A stretch of DNA of 64,000 bases from Marivita sp. S6314. Lineage in GTDB: Bacteria > Pseudomonadota > Alphaproteobacteria > Rhodobacterales > Rhodobacteraceae. Made by a program: the position numbers and the translations under genes. The notes under the pieces were generated by a model. The model was not told the DNA's origin and ran no database searches. It saw nothing but the letters and a program-made list of their open reading frames with translations. Where the stretch lies: assembly GCF_023015985.1 (NCBI RefSeq), contig NZ_JALKAO010000002.1, positions 1 to 64,000 of the forward strand, read 5' to 3'. Of the stretch, positions 1-8,388 are shown piece by piece; within the stretch, counting starts at the first letter, position 1, and every line of letters begins with the position of its first letter.

Positions 1-162
1 CAGTGGGCCCCCGGCCTGCCGAAAACCCGCTCGGGAAAGATCATGCGCCGCATCCTGCGCAAGATCGCAGAAAACGACTACGGCGCGCTTGGCGATACCT
101 CAACACTCGCTGATCCCTCCGTCGTCGAGGACCTCATCAATAACCGGATGAACCGGGGGTAA
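1..162 (+). CDS. acs: Acetyl-CoA synthetase, C-terminal end (partial)
   Basis: Only the last 53 codons are in the window; the gene starts upstream. The peptide contains [17 protein letters not shown], the A10 lysine motif of the acyl/acetyl-CoA synthetase family. Its lysine is the catalytic, acetylation-regulated residue that contacts acetyl-adenylate. The remaining tail, which includes [11 protein letters not shown], matches the usual end of AMP-forming acetyl-CoA synthetase. The enzyme converts acetate, ATP and CoA to acetyl-CoA, AMP and PPi in the cytoplasm. It lies 4 bp before an adenylate kinase and upstream of an acetate-type symporter, which supports acs over other acyl-CoA ligases. 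The missing N-terminus prevents an independent check. Confidence 0.9.
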   Translation, partial: QWAPGLPKTRSGKIMRRILRKIAENDYGALGDTSTLADPSVVEDLINNRMNRG

Positions 163-166
163 GGTC

Positions 167-856
167 ATGATGGACGGCACAACACACCCGACAACCGCCC
201 CTGTCCTGATCCTGCTTGGCCCCCCGGGGGCCGGCAAAGGCACGCAGGCCCGGATGCTGGAAGAGCAGTTCGGTCTTGTCCAACTGAGCACCGGCGATCT
301 TCTTCGGGCCGCAGTGGCTGCAGGCACAGAGGCCGGGAAAAGCGCCAAGGCCGTGATGGATGCGGGCGAACTGGTGAGCGATGACATCGTCATCGCCATC
401 CTGCGCGACCGTCTGGCCGACGACGATTGTGCGCGCGGTGTCATTCTGGATGGGTTCCCGCGCACGACAGTTCAGGCGGAGGCATTGGACACGCTGCTGG
501 CGGAGACAGGCCAAAAGATCAACGCAGCGATCAGCCTCGATGTGGATGACGCGGCGATGGTGACGCGGATTTCGGGCCGTTTCACCTGTGCCGGGTGCGG
601 CGAAGGCTATCACGACACGTTCAAGGCCCCGGCAACCGCAGGCGTCTGCGACAAGTGCCAAGCCACCGAGTTCAAACGCAGAGCAGATGATAATGCGGAA
701 ACGGTCGCGGCGCGGCTTGAGGCATATCATGCACAAACATCTCCCCTGATTGCATTTTACCAGGCGCAGGGCGCACTTGCCCGCGTGAATGCCATGGGAG
801 CCATCAACGACATCGCAACCGAATTGGGCGCGATCGTGAAGACAGCCACCGCCTGA
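167..856 (+). CDS. adk: Adenylate kinase (zinc-type LID)
   Basis: The 229-residue product catalyses ATP + AMP = 2 ADP in the cytoplasm. It has the P-loop GPPGAGKGT (residues 18-26), the NMP-site region STGDLLR, the DGFPRT motif, and a long LID domain with four cysteines (C141, C144, C161, C164) spaced as in zinc-binding adenylate kinases. The start at 167 has a purine-rich Shine-Dalgarno and lies 4 bp after acs. A second ATG directly follows at 170. Placement between acs and the symporter makes functional sense because Acs releases AMP, which this enzyme can return to ADP. It may be a second adk copy besides the usual one in the ribosomal-protein/secY operon, but that cannot be seen here. Confidence 0.95.
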   Translation: MMDGTTHPTTAPVLILLGPPGAGKGTQARMLEEQFGLVQLSTGDLLRAAVAAGTEAGKSAKAVMDAGELVSDDIVIAILRDRLADDDCARGVILDGFPRTTVQAEALDTLLAETGQKINAAISLDVDDAAMVTRISGRFTCAGCGEGYHDTFKAPATAGVCDKCQATEFKRRADDNAETVAARLEAYHAQTSPLIAFYQAQGALARVNAMGAINDIATELGAIVKTATA

Positions 857-909
857 CGGGTGGTGGCGGTTCACGGCTCCGACACAAGGGGCCGGGAACG
901 CGGGACGCG

Positions 910-927
910 CATACCCGTGTGGGTATG
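910..927 (+). other. Inverted repeat in the leader before the symporter small subunit
   Basis: A perfect 7-bp stem (910-916 with 921-927) with a 4-nt loop lies between adk and the Shine-Dalgarno (about 941-950) of the next gene. It has no T-tract, so it looks more like an mRNA-processing or stabilising hairpin than a terminator. Its role is inferred from position only. Confidence 0.4.
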
Positions 928-957
928 TGTCACTGGAGGAAAAGGAGGAGCCGCAAC

Positions 958-1242
958 ATGGCGGACCATTCATCTCAAACGGCGCAGGACACCGCAAAAA
1001 ACGACGCGGGATACTGGGCGGCAAACGTACGTATCATCTTGATCAGCCTCGTTATCTGGGCGCTGGTCTCATTCGGGTTCGGCATCCTGCTGCGCCCCAT
1101 GCTGTCGGGCATCGAAGTCGGCGGCACGGACCTTGGTTTCTGGTTCGCCCAGCAGGGATCGATCCTCGTCTTCCTGGCGCTGATCTTTTTCTACGCCTGG
1201 CGGATGAACAAGCTCGATAAAGAATTCGGCGTCGAGGAATAA
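958..1242 (+). CDS. DUF4212 small subunit of sodium/solute symporter
   Basis: This 94-residue protein has two predicted membrane helices (about residues 21-45 and 63-85) and ends in a charged tail, YAWRMNKLDKEFGVEE. That matches the DUF4212 family, the small partner of VC_2705-type sodium/solute symporters. The start at 958 was chosen because an AGGAGG-like site sits at 941-950; a longer reading from 919 would add a non-conserved basic leader. It lies 5 bp before the large symporter gene, so the two are surely co-translated. The probable role is stability or regulation of the transporter in the inner membrane. Confidence 0.88.
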   Translation: MADHSSQTAQDTAKNDAGYWAANVRIILISLVIWALVSFGFGILLRPMLSGIEVGGTDLGFWFAQQGSILVFLALIFFYAWRMNKLDKEFGVEE

Positions 1243-1247
1243 GCGCA

Positions 1248-3032
1248 ATGGATCAGTTTACAATCAACCTGCTGTTTGTCGGCGCGTCTTTTGCGCTCTA
1301 CATCGGCATCGCGATCTGGGCCCGTGCCGGGTCCACGTCTGAATTCTACGCCGCCGGTCGCGGCGTTCACCCCGTTACCAACGGCATGGCGACCGCCGCC
1401 GACTGGATGTCGGCAGCCTCGTTCATCTCGATGGCGGGCCTGATTGCCTTTACCGGCTACGACAACTCGACCTTCCTGATGGGCTGGACCGGTGGTTACG
1501 TGCTTTTGGCGCTGCTGCTTGCCCCCTACCTGCGCAAGTTCGGCAAATACACCGTGTCCGAATTCATCGGTGACCGGTTCTACAGCCCGACAGCCCGTGT
1601 GGTTGCCGTGATCTGTCTGATCGTGGCGTCGACCACCTACGTGATCGGTCAGATGACCGGTGTGGGTGTTGCGTTTGGCCGTTTCCTTGAAGTGTCCAAC
1701 ACAGCCGGTCTTCTAATCGGGGCCTGTGTTGTGTTCGCCTACGCCGTGTTCGGCGGCATGAAAGGTGTGACCTACACCCAGGTGGCACAGTACTGCGTTC
1801 TGATCATGGCCTACACGATCCCGGCCGTTTTCATCTCGTTGCAGTTGACGGGCAACCCGATCCCGGCGCTTGGCCTGTTTGGCGAGCACACGGCGTCCGG
1901 CACGCCGCTGCTTGAAAAGCTCGACCAGATCGTCGTTGAACTGGGCTTCAATGAGTACACCGCCCACCATGGCGACACGTTCAACATGGTTCTGTTCACG
2001 CTGTCCCTGATGATCGGCACCGCGGGTCTGCCCCACGTCATCATGCGCTTCTTCACGGTTCCCCGTGTTGCGGATGCACGTTGGTCCGCTGGCTGGACAC
2101 TTGTGTTCATCGCCCTGCTCTATCTCACAGCGCCTGCTGTTGGTGCGATGGCACGCCTGAACATCAGCGACATGATGTGGCCAAACGGCACATCGTCTGA
2201 ACCTGTCTCGGTCGAAATGATCGAAAACGATGCGCGCTATGATTGGATGGCGACGTGGCAGAAAACCGGCCTTCTGGGTTGGGAAGACAAGAACGGTGAC
2301 GGTCGGATTGCGTATTTCAACGACAAGAACCCCGAATCCGTTGCCAAGGCAGAAGCCGCTGGCTGGGGATCCGAGAACGAGTTGACCAACTTCAACCGGG
2401 ACATCCTTGTTCTGGCGAACCCCGAGATTGCCAACCTTCCGGGCTGGGTGATCGGTCTTGTGGCGGCGGGTGGCCTTGCGGCGGCCTTGTCCACGGCGGC
2501 GGGTCTTCTGTTGGCGATTTCCTCGGCTGTGTCTCACGACCTGATCAAAGGCTCCATCAATCCGGGTATCTCGGAAAAAGGCGAGCTCTTGTCAGCGCGG
2601 GTTGCAATGGCGGTGGCGATTGCGGTGGCGACCTATCTGGGCCTCAATCCTCCGGGCTTTGCGGCGCAAACGGTGGCCCTTGCCTTTGGTCTGGCGGCGG
2701 CGTCGATCTTCCCGGCACTGATGATGGGCATCTTTACCAAGGTGAACAACAAGGGTGCGGTTGCAGGCATGCTGGCCGGTCTGTTGGTCACGTTGCTCTA
2801 CATCTTCCTGCATAAGGGTTGGTTCTTCATTCCTGACACGAACAGCTTCTCTGACGCTGATCCGCTGCTGGGTACCGTGAAGTCCACGTCCTTCGGTGCG
2901 ATTGGTGCGATGATCAACTTTGCGGTTGCCTTCACCGTGTCCAAGATGACCGAAGCGATCCCGCAAGAGATCGAAGAGCTGGTCGAAAGCGTTCGTGTCC
3001 CCCGTGGCGCAGGCGCGGCGCAGGACCACTAA
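1248..3032 (+). CDS. actP: Sodium/solute symporter large subunit, VC_2705 subfamily (acetate permease-like)
   Basis: The 594-residue inner-membrane protein has about 13 hydrophobic helices and typical SSS-family features near the N-terminus: FYAAGRGVHPVTNGMA and the following ADWMSAASFISMAGL. Unlike classical ActP it carries a hydrophilic insertion of about 100 residues (around 310-405), typical of the VC_2705 branch. Inside the insertion is an EF-hand-like loop, DKNGDGRIAYFND (residues 347-359). The neighbours (acs, adk, DUF4212 subunit) indicate Na+-coupled acetate or other short-chain carboxylate uptake. The family is certain; the exact substrate is inferred. Confidence 0.88.
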   Translation: MDQFTINLLFVGASFALYIGIAIWARAGSTSEFYAAGRGVHPVTNGMATAADWMSAASFISMAGLIAFTGYDNSTFLMGWTGGYVLLALLLAPYLRKFGKYTVSEFIGDRFYSPTARVVAVICLIVASTTYVIGQMTGVGVAFGRFLEVSNTAGLLIGACVVFAYAVFGGMKGVTYTQVAQYCVLIMAYTIPAVFISLQLTGNPIPALGLFGEHTASGTPLLEKLDQIVVELGFNEYTAHHGDTFNMVLFTLSLMIGTAGLPHVIMRFFTVPRVADARWSAGWTLVFIALLYLTAPAVGAMARLNISDMMWPNGTSSEPVSVEMIENDARYDWMATWQKTGLLGWEDKNGDGRIAYFNDKNPESVAKAEAAGWGSENELTNFNRDILVLANPEIANLPGWVIGLVAAGGLAAALSTAAGLLLAISSAVSHDLIKGSINPGISEKGELLSARVAMAVAIAVATYLGLNPPGFAAQTVALAFGLAAASIFPALMMGIFTKVNNKGAVAGMLAGLLVTLLYIFLHKGWFFIPDTNSFSDADPLLGTVKSTSFGAIGAMINFAVAFTVSKMTEAIPQEIEELVESVRVPRGAGAAQDH

Positions 3033-3040
3033 ACATCGCA

Positions 3041-3107
3041 ATGCGCCGCCGGTATGGCGGCGCATCTGTTTCCAGGGGGTTCCGCGCCGAAGATTTCGGG
3101 CGGAACC
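3041..3107 (+). terminator. Two tandem hairpins after the symporter gene
   Basis: The first hairpin is a perfect 10-bp GC-rich stem (3041-3050 with 3056-3065, loop GGTAT). The second pairs 3078-3085 with 3100-3107 and is followed by a short TAATTT stretch. Both lie between the symporter stop (3032) and the next start (3134). They could partly terminate transcription or mark an mRNA 3' end, lowering expression of the downstream regulator-like genes. There is no long U-tract, so complete termination is uncertain. Confidence 0.5.
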
Positions 3108-3133
3108 TCTTAATTTGAAGGGAAAGTGCCTCC

Positions 3134-4957
3134 ATGACCCCCGATGCCGCGACGCTGGCTCAGTTTCTGTCGGCCATTCATCCATATGACGCGATGGAGC
3201 CCGCCGCGCTTCACACGCTGATTGACGCGTTTTCCGTTCAGTCCTTCGTGGCCGGTGAAGATGTCTACGCGCTCGGCAAGCCGTTGGATGGGCTGTTCGT
3301 GGTGTTTGAAGGCGAGGTCGAAATCCGTGACGAACATGGCGTGCCCCTGTCCCTGCTTGGGCCGCGCAACTCTTTCGGTGAACGTGGTTTGCTGCGTGAC
3401 GGGACCAGCGTGACCTCGGCCCGTGCCGTGGTCGATACAATCCTGTTGCTGCTTCCGGCACGGCAGTTCCATCAGACGATGCAAGGCGATCCGACCTTCA
3501 AGAAATTCTTTGATCGCAGCCGCGCAGACCGGCCGACAAAAGCCGATCTGGCCACCACCCGGGTCGAGGAGTTGATGGCGCGGTCGCCGCTGACATGCGC
3601 ACCCGACACACCCGTTCAAGACGCCGCGCGCCTGATGCGGGACGCGCATGTCTCGTCGATCTGCATTTCCGACAGCGAAACGCTGCGCGGCATCGTAACG
3701 GTGCGCGACCTGTCAGGAAAAGTGGTGGGCAATGGCCTGCCCTTCGACACACCGATCTCCGACGTCATGACGCCCGATCCCGTCACTCTCACCCCTTCGG
3801 CCATCGGGTCGGATGTGTTGCACATGATGATGGAACGGCGCATTGGCCACGTGCCCGTCACGCAGGCCGGTCAATTGGTCGGGATCGTGACGCAAACAGA
3901 CCTCACCCGGTTTCAGGCGGTCAGTTCGGCCGAACTGGTGTCGGAAATCGCGCGGTCCACCAGTGCAGAGGAGATGGCCAAGGTCACAGCCCGCATTCCG
4001 CAACTGCTGGCGCAGCTGGTCGCGGGTGGCAATCGGCACGAGGTTATCACACGCCTGATCACCGACATCGCGGACACCGCAACACGCCGCTTGCTGGCCT
4101 TGGCGGAAGCCGCGTTGGGCGCGCCACCGGTGCCCTATTTATGGCTCGCTTGTGGAAGCCAGGGGCGTCAGGAACAAACCGGCGTCAGCGATCAGGACAA
4201 TTGCCTGTTCATTGACGACAGCATGGCGGATGCGGACATGGCGTATTTCGAAGCGCTGGCCCGGTTTGTATGTGACGGGCTGGATACCTGCGGGTACGTC
4301 TATTGCCCCGGCGACATGATGGCGACCAACCCGCGCTGGCGGCAGCCGGTGCGCGTGTGGCGCGACTATTTTGCCGGCTGGATCAAGACGCCGAACCCCG
4401 AAGCACAGATGCTGGCCAGCGTAATGTTCGACCTGCGTCCCATTGGCGGCACCGTGCGGCTGTTCGATGATCTGCACGCCGAGACGCTTGCCAAAGCGTC
4501 GGCCAATTCGATTTTCGTCGCGCATATGGTGTCCAATTCGCTCAAGCATACGCCGCCCCTGGGTTTGCTGCGGGGCTTTGCAACCATTCGCTCGGGCGAA
4601 CACAAGAACCACATTGATCTGAAACATAACGGCGTCGTTCCGGTGGTGGATCTGGGCCGCATCTACGCGCTGCAAGGCCAGCTGACCCCCGCCAACACCG
4701 CCGCACGTCTGGACGCGGCGATGGCCGCCGGTGTTCTAAGCGCGTCGGGTGGGCAGGACCTGCGCGATGCCTATGATCTGATTGCGGAAACGCGGCTGGA
4801 CCATCAGGCCGCACAGGTGCGTGCCGGACAGGCCCCCGACAATTATCTGAGCCCAACAAATCTGTCCGATTTTGAGCGAAGTCATCTAAGGGATGCGTTT
4901 GTGGTGATAAAGTCCATGCAGTCCGCAGTGGGCCACGGGCGCGGAATGCTTGGGTAA
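3134..4957 (+). CDS. cNMP-binding/CBS/DUF294 nucleotidyltransferase-like signalling protein
   Basis: The 607-residue cytoplasmic protein has three modules. The first is a cyclic-nucleotide-binding-like domain (about 10-125, with FGERGLLRDGTSVTSARA at the phosphate-cassette position). The second is a pair of CBS domains (about 145-265), which usually sense adenine nucleotides. The third is a DUF294 putative nucleotidyltransferase with G341-S342-x-G-R and D353/D355 (GSQGRQEQTGVSDQDN), followed by the DUF294 C-terminal helical domain. The family resembles GlnD-like nucleotidyltransferases, but no substrate is established to my knowledge. It is linked to VC_2705-type symporters and to the downstream exonuclease, so it may adjust transport or carbon metabolism in response to nucleotides. 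Confidence 0.85.
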   Translation: MTPDAATLAQFLSAIHPYDAMEPAALHTLIDAFSVQSFVAGEDVYALGKPLDGLFVVFEGEVEIRDEHGVPLSLLGPRNSFGERGLLRDGTSVTSARAVVDTILLLLPARQFHQTMQGDPTFKKFFDRSRADRPTKADLATTRVEELMARSPLTCAPDTPVQDAARLMRDAHVSSICISDSETLRGIVTVRDLSGKVVGNGLPFDTPISDVMTPDPVTLTPSAIGSDVLHMMMERRIGHVPVTQAGQLVGIVTQTDLTRFQAVSSAELVSEIARSTSAEEMAKVTARIPQLLAQLVAGGNRHEVITRLITDIADTATRRLLALAEAALGAPPVPYLWLACGSQGRQEQTGVSDQDNCLFIDDSMADADMAYFEALARFVCDGLDTCGYVYCPGDMMATNPRWRQPVRVWRDYFAGWIKTPNPEAQMLASVMFDLRPIGGTVRLFDDLHAETLAKASANSIFVAHMVSNSLKHTPPLGLLRGFATIRSGEHKNHIDLKHNGVVPVVDLGRIYALQGQLTPANTAARLDAAMAAGVLSASGGQDLRDAYDLIAETRLDHQAAQVRAGQAPDNYLSPTNLSDFERSHLRDAFVVIKSMQSAVGHGRGMLG

Positions 4958-4981
4958 CGCGGCGGACAGGGAGGAGAACTC

Positions 4982-5482
4982 ATGTTTCTGGAATTGATCG
5001 GCGTGATCTTCGCAGGTCTGGGTGGTGCGGGTGTGATGATGCTGATCACGCGCCTGACCGGCAACCGCTTGCCCAAATGGATCATCCCGGTTGCCGCAGG
5101 TGCCGCGATGCTGGGCACCACGATCAGCAGTGAATACAGCTGGTACGCGCGTACCTCGGGCAATATGCCAGAGGGGCTAAACGTCGTGCAAACGGTTGAA
5201 TCCACGGCGGTCTATCGGCCCTGGACTTATCTCGTCCCGTATATTGATCGGTTCGTGGCCGTGGATCAGGACAACATCCGCCCCAACGCGGACCAACCCG
5301 ACCTGTTTCTCGCCGATCTCTATTTCTTCGGCCGCTGGAGCACCGTGCAGGCCGTTGAAATCATGGTGAATTGTGCCACGGGCCAGCGCGCAGATCCTGC
5401 TCTGGGCGATGAAAGCCCGCCTGTCTGGCGCGACGTGCCTGCCGACGATCCCATCGTGACCGGAGTGTGCCAAAGGAGTTGA
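4982..5482 (+). CDS. Small membrane protein of the acetate cluster, unknown function
   Basis: The 166-residue protein has two N-terminal membrane helices (about 3-24 and 36-52), followed by a soluble, probably periplasmic domain rich in aromatic and acidic residues (YRPWTYLVPYIDRF, ADLYFFGRWS). Two cysteines near the C-terminus could pair. The start has a strong GGAGG site 6 bp upstream (about 4970-4976). It sits between the DUF294 protein and the exonuclease, only 4 bp before the latter, so it is part of the same operon. I do not recognise a named family; its role is probably envelope-associated. Confidence 0.7.
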   Translation: MFLELIGVIFAGLGGAGVMMLITRLTGNRLPKWIIPVAAGAAMLGTTISSEYSWYARTSGNMPEGLNVVQTVESTAVYRPWTYLVPYIDRFVAVDQDNIRPNADQPDLFLADLYFFGRWSTVQAVEIMVNCATGQRADPALGDESPPVWRDVPADDPIVTGVCQRS

Positions 5483-5486
5483 CCCC

Positions 5487-6905
5487 ATGTTCGCCAAACT
5501 GAGCCTGCGACTGCGTATCTTCCTGTTTTTCTGCCTGCTGGGTTTGGGCGGGTTGGCCTCTGTGGGCGCGGCGCTTTGGTTCGGGTATGCGCGCGCGGTC
5601 GAAACCACCACCGCCAACGGGTTCACTCTGGCCGCGATCCTTGCCGCGTTTCTGATCCTTGCATTGACCGTCACCATCTGGCTGTTGTTCGATGAAAACG
5701 TCGCCAAGCCGATCGAACGCCTTGCCGCCGACATGCGCACACGCGCCCATGCCGGGGTGGATCGCGACATGGATATGCGGGCCGCGCGCTATCTGGGTGA
5801 TCTGGCCCCTGCCGCATCAGCCGTGGCCAAGCAATTGAACGAAACCGCGCTGAACACCGCGCAGGCGGTTGCGTCGGAAACGGCGCGGCTGACCGCTGAA
5901 AAGGCGCGGCTGACCGCCCTTTTGACCGAAATCCCGGTGGCGACCATTCTGGTGAACCCGGATGGTCAGATCGTTCTGTACGACGGTCAGGCGGCAGAGG
6001 TGCTGGCGCTTATCGGGGTGCCCCGTTTGAACGCACCAGTGACCGAGTATTTCGACGCGTCGACGCTGACCGCATCGGTGCGCACGCTCCAGAAAACCGG
6101 CAAGGACGTGACTTTGACCGCGCCGTCAAAGGACAAGTCCCGCACCTTTGACCTCAAGCTGAAGCCGATGGAGGGCGGAGGCTACCTGATGGTGATCGAC
6201 AGCCAGACGCTGGACATATCCCCGGATGCCGCGCGCCCCTTGGTTTATGATTTCGATTTGCTGGACCGGACCACCCGAGACGCCGAACGCCATCTGCACG
6301 ATTGCGAGCTGCTCGATCTGTGTTTTTCGGTCTTTGACACGGAAACCACGGGGCTGCTGCCGCATAAAGACGATATCGTGCAACTGGGCGCGGTGCGCGT
6401 GCTGAACGGCAGGATCATTGAAGGCGAAACCATCAACCAGCTGGTCGATCCCGGACGTCCCATTCCGCCCGCTTCGACCAAGGTGCACAAGGTCACCGAT
6501 GCCATGGTGCGGGGCCAACCCAATATCCACGAGGTCGCGCGCCGCTTTCACAGCTTTTCACAGGATGCCGTGATCGTGGCCCATAACGCGCCTTTCGACA
6601 TGGCGTTTCTGCGACGGCACGCCAAGGAAACCGGCGTGGATTGGGATCATCCGATCCTCGACACCGTTTTGTTGTCCGCTGTTCTGTTCGGCGCAAGCGA
6701 AACCCACACGCTGGACGCGCTGTGTGACCGGTTGAACGTCACCATCCCGCCAGACCTGCGGCACACGGCGCTTGGGGATGCCTATGCCACGGCCGAAGTG
6801 CTTGTCTGCATGTTGCCCATGCTGACAGCTCGCGGGTTGACCACGTTTGGTCAGGTGATCGAAGAGACACGCCGCCACGGACGTCTGCTTGAAGACCTCA
6901 ACTAA
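5487..6905 (+). CDS. Membrane-anchored PAS/3'-5' exonuclease (DnaQ-like, DEDDh)
   Basis: The 472-residue protein begins with two membrane helices (about 8-32 and 46-70), a HAMP-like stretch (DENVAKPIERLAADMRTR) and a coiled region. A PAS-like segment (about 145-235) follows. The C-terminal half is an RNase T/DNA polymerase III epsilon-type exonuclease with a complete DEDDh set: D284, E286, D371, H426 and D431. The fold would remove 3'-terminal nucleotides from DNA or RNA, but the sensor-like architecture suggests a signalling or regulated nuclease role rather than replication proofreading. It is the last gene of the acetate cluster, and its stop overlaps the end of convergent tctA by 8 bp. 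Confidence 0.85.
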   Translation: MFAKLSLRLRIFLFFCLLGLGGLASVGAALWFGYARAVETTTANGFTLAAILAAFLILALTVTIWLLFDENVAKPIERLAADMRTRAHAGVDRDMDMRAARYLGDLAPAASAVAKQLNETALNTAQAVASETARLTAEKARLTALLTEIPVATILVNPDGQIVLYDGQAAEVLALIGVPRLNAPVTEYFDASTLTASVRTLQKTGKDVTLTAPSKDKSRTFDLKLKPMEGGGYLMVIDSQTLDISPDAARPLVYDFDLLDRTTRDAERHLHDCELLDLCFSVFDTETTGLLPHKDDIVQLGAVRVLNGRIIEGETINQLVDPGRPIPPASTKVHKVTDAMVRGQPNIHEVARRFHSFSQDAVIVAHNAPFDMAFLRRHAKETGVDWDHPILDTVLLSAVLFGASETHTLDALCDRLNVTIPPDLRHTALGDAYATAEVLVCMLPMLTARGLTTFGQVIEETRRHGRLLEDLN

Positions 6906-8388
6906 GCGGCACGCGTTTGCGCAGGGTGCTGCGGGTGATCGCGAAGACCGTGATAAAGGTTAGTGTCCAGAAGAACCACGTGATCGGCCCGCGCATCAGG
7001 ATGCTGGGATCACTGCCTGACATCAACATGGACTGGCGGAAATTGTCTTCCAGCAAGGGCCCAAGGATAAACGCGATCAGGAACGGGGCCGCCGGAATGC
7101 GGTGCCGCATCATCAGGTATCCGACCCACCCCATCGCGAACATGACGCCCACATCGAAGATGTTGTTGTTCACCGCGAAGACGCCGTAGATGCACAGAAC
7201 CAGAACCGCCGGCATCAACAGCCGTTTCGGCACATCCGCCACGAACCGGAATCCCCGGATCGCGACAGAGCCGACGATCAGCAGGAACACCGAACTGACG
7301 ATCAGCCCAATGAACAGGCCATAGATGATGTCCACGTTCAGGATAAACATCATCGGACCCGGCTGAAGCCCGTGCACCATGAACGCACCGATGATGATCG
7401 CGGTGATCACGTCTCCGGGCACGCCAAGCGCCAGCAGCGGGATCAGCGTGGCCCCCGCCACCCCGTTGTTGCCCGCTTCGGACGCCGCAACCCCTTCGAT
7501 TTCCCCTTTGCCGAAATTGTCCTTGTTCTTCGATGTCCGGCGGGCCTCGGAATAGCTGAGAAACGCGCTTGGCGCGGCCCCGATGCCGGGAATGGATCCC
7601 AAGAAAACGCCGATCATGCTGCCGCGGAGGATGCTTTTGAAACTGCCGATGTAATCTGCCAGCGTGACCTTGCTTTTGCCCAGGGCCCGCGTCTTGCCCA
7701 GATGCGCCACCGGGTTCCACGCCATCGCGATGATTTCCGGGATCGCAAACAGCCCGATCAACACCGCGATGAAGTTCAACCCGCCCATCATGTTCGGATC
7801 ACCAAAGGTGAAGCGGTTTGTGCCATAGACCAGGTCAAGCCCGATGGTGGCCAGCAACAGCCCTGCCAGCGCCGACAATGCGCCGCGCAGCAGGCTTTCG
7901 CCCGACACCCCTGCGATAATGGTCAGGGAAAACAGGATCAGGGCAAAGAACTCGGGCGGTCCGAAGTTCAGCGCAAACGAGGCCAGCCAGCCTGCAAACA
8001 GGATCAGCGCGAGGTTCGACACCGCGTCCGCGGTACAGGACGCATAGAGCGCCATGCCCAGCGCCCTGCCCGCCTCGCCCCGTTCGGCCATCGGATAGCC
8101 GTCAAGGATCGTGGCCGAGGACGCCGGTGTGCCGGGCGTCTTGATCAGGATCGCGGGAATAGAGCCGCCAAAGATGCCGCCCTTGTAGACCCCCAAGAGC
8201 AGAAGGATGCCGTTGATCGGGGCCATCGAGAACGTGAAAGGCAGCGTCAGGGCAACGGCCATGGTGGCCGACAACCCCGGGATCGCGCCGCCGATCACGC
8301 CGATGACCAACCCGCAGAACAGCATGAAAAACGCTTCGACATTGCCAACCAGCGCAAACCCGGCGGCCAGGCTATCCATAAGGCTCAT
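6898..8388 (-). CDS. tctA: Tripartite tricarboxylate transporter, large membrane subunit TctA
   Basis: The 496-residue multi-span inner-membrane protein shows TctA hallmarks: GAIPGLSATMAVALTLPFTF near the N-terminus, KTPGTPASSATILDGYP, GSIPGIGAAPSAF and LALGVPGDVITAII. The start at 8388 overlaps the tctB stop (ATGA). Upstream in-frame codons to 8622 lie inside tctB and were rejected. Together with TctB and the binding protein TctC it drives secondary uptake of a carboxylate. The substrate is not readable from sequence. Its 3' end overlaps the convergent exonuclease gene by 8 bp. Confidence 0.93.
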   Translation of the reverse strand: MSLMDSLAAGFALVGNVEAFFMLFCGLVIGVIGGAIPGLSATMAVALTLPFTFSMAPINGILLLLGVYKGGIFGGSIPAILIKTPGTPASSATILDGYPMAERGEAGRALGMALYASCTADAVSNLALILFAGWLASFALNFGPPEFFALILFSLTIIAGVSGESLLRGALSALAGLLLATIGLDLVYGTNRFTFGDPNMMGGLNFIAVLIGLFAIPEIIAMAWNPVAHLGKTRALGKSKVTLADYIGSFKSILRGSMIGVFLGSIPGIGAAPSAFLSYSEARRTSKNKDNFGKGEIEGVAASEAGNNGVAGATLIPLLALGVPGDVITAIIIGAFMVHGLQPGPMMFILNVDIIYGLFIGLIVSSVFLLIVGSVAIRGFRFVADVPKRLLMPAVLVLCIYGVFAVNNNIFDVGVMFAMGWVGYLMMRHRIPAAPFLIAFILGPLLEDNFRQSMLMSGSDPSILMRGPITWFFWTLTFITVFAITRSTLRKRVPLS

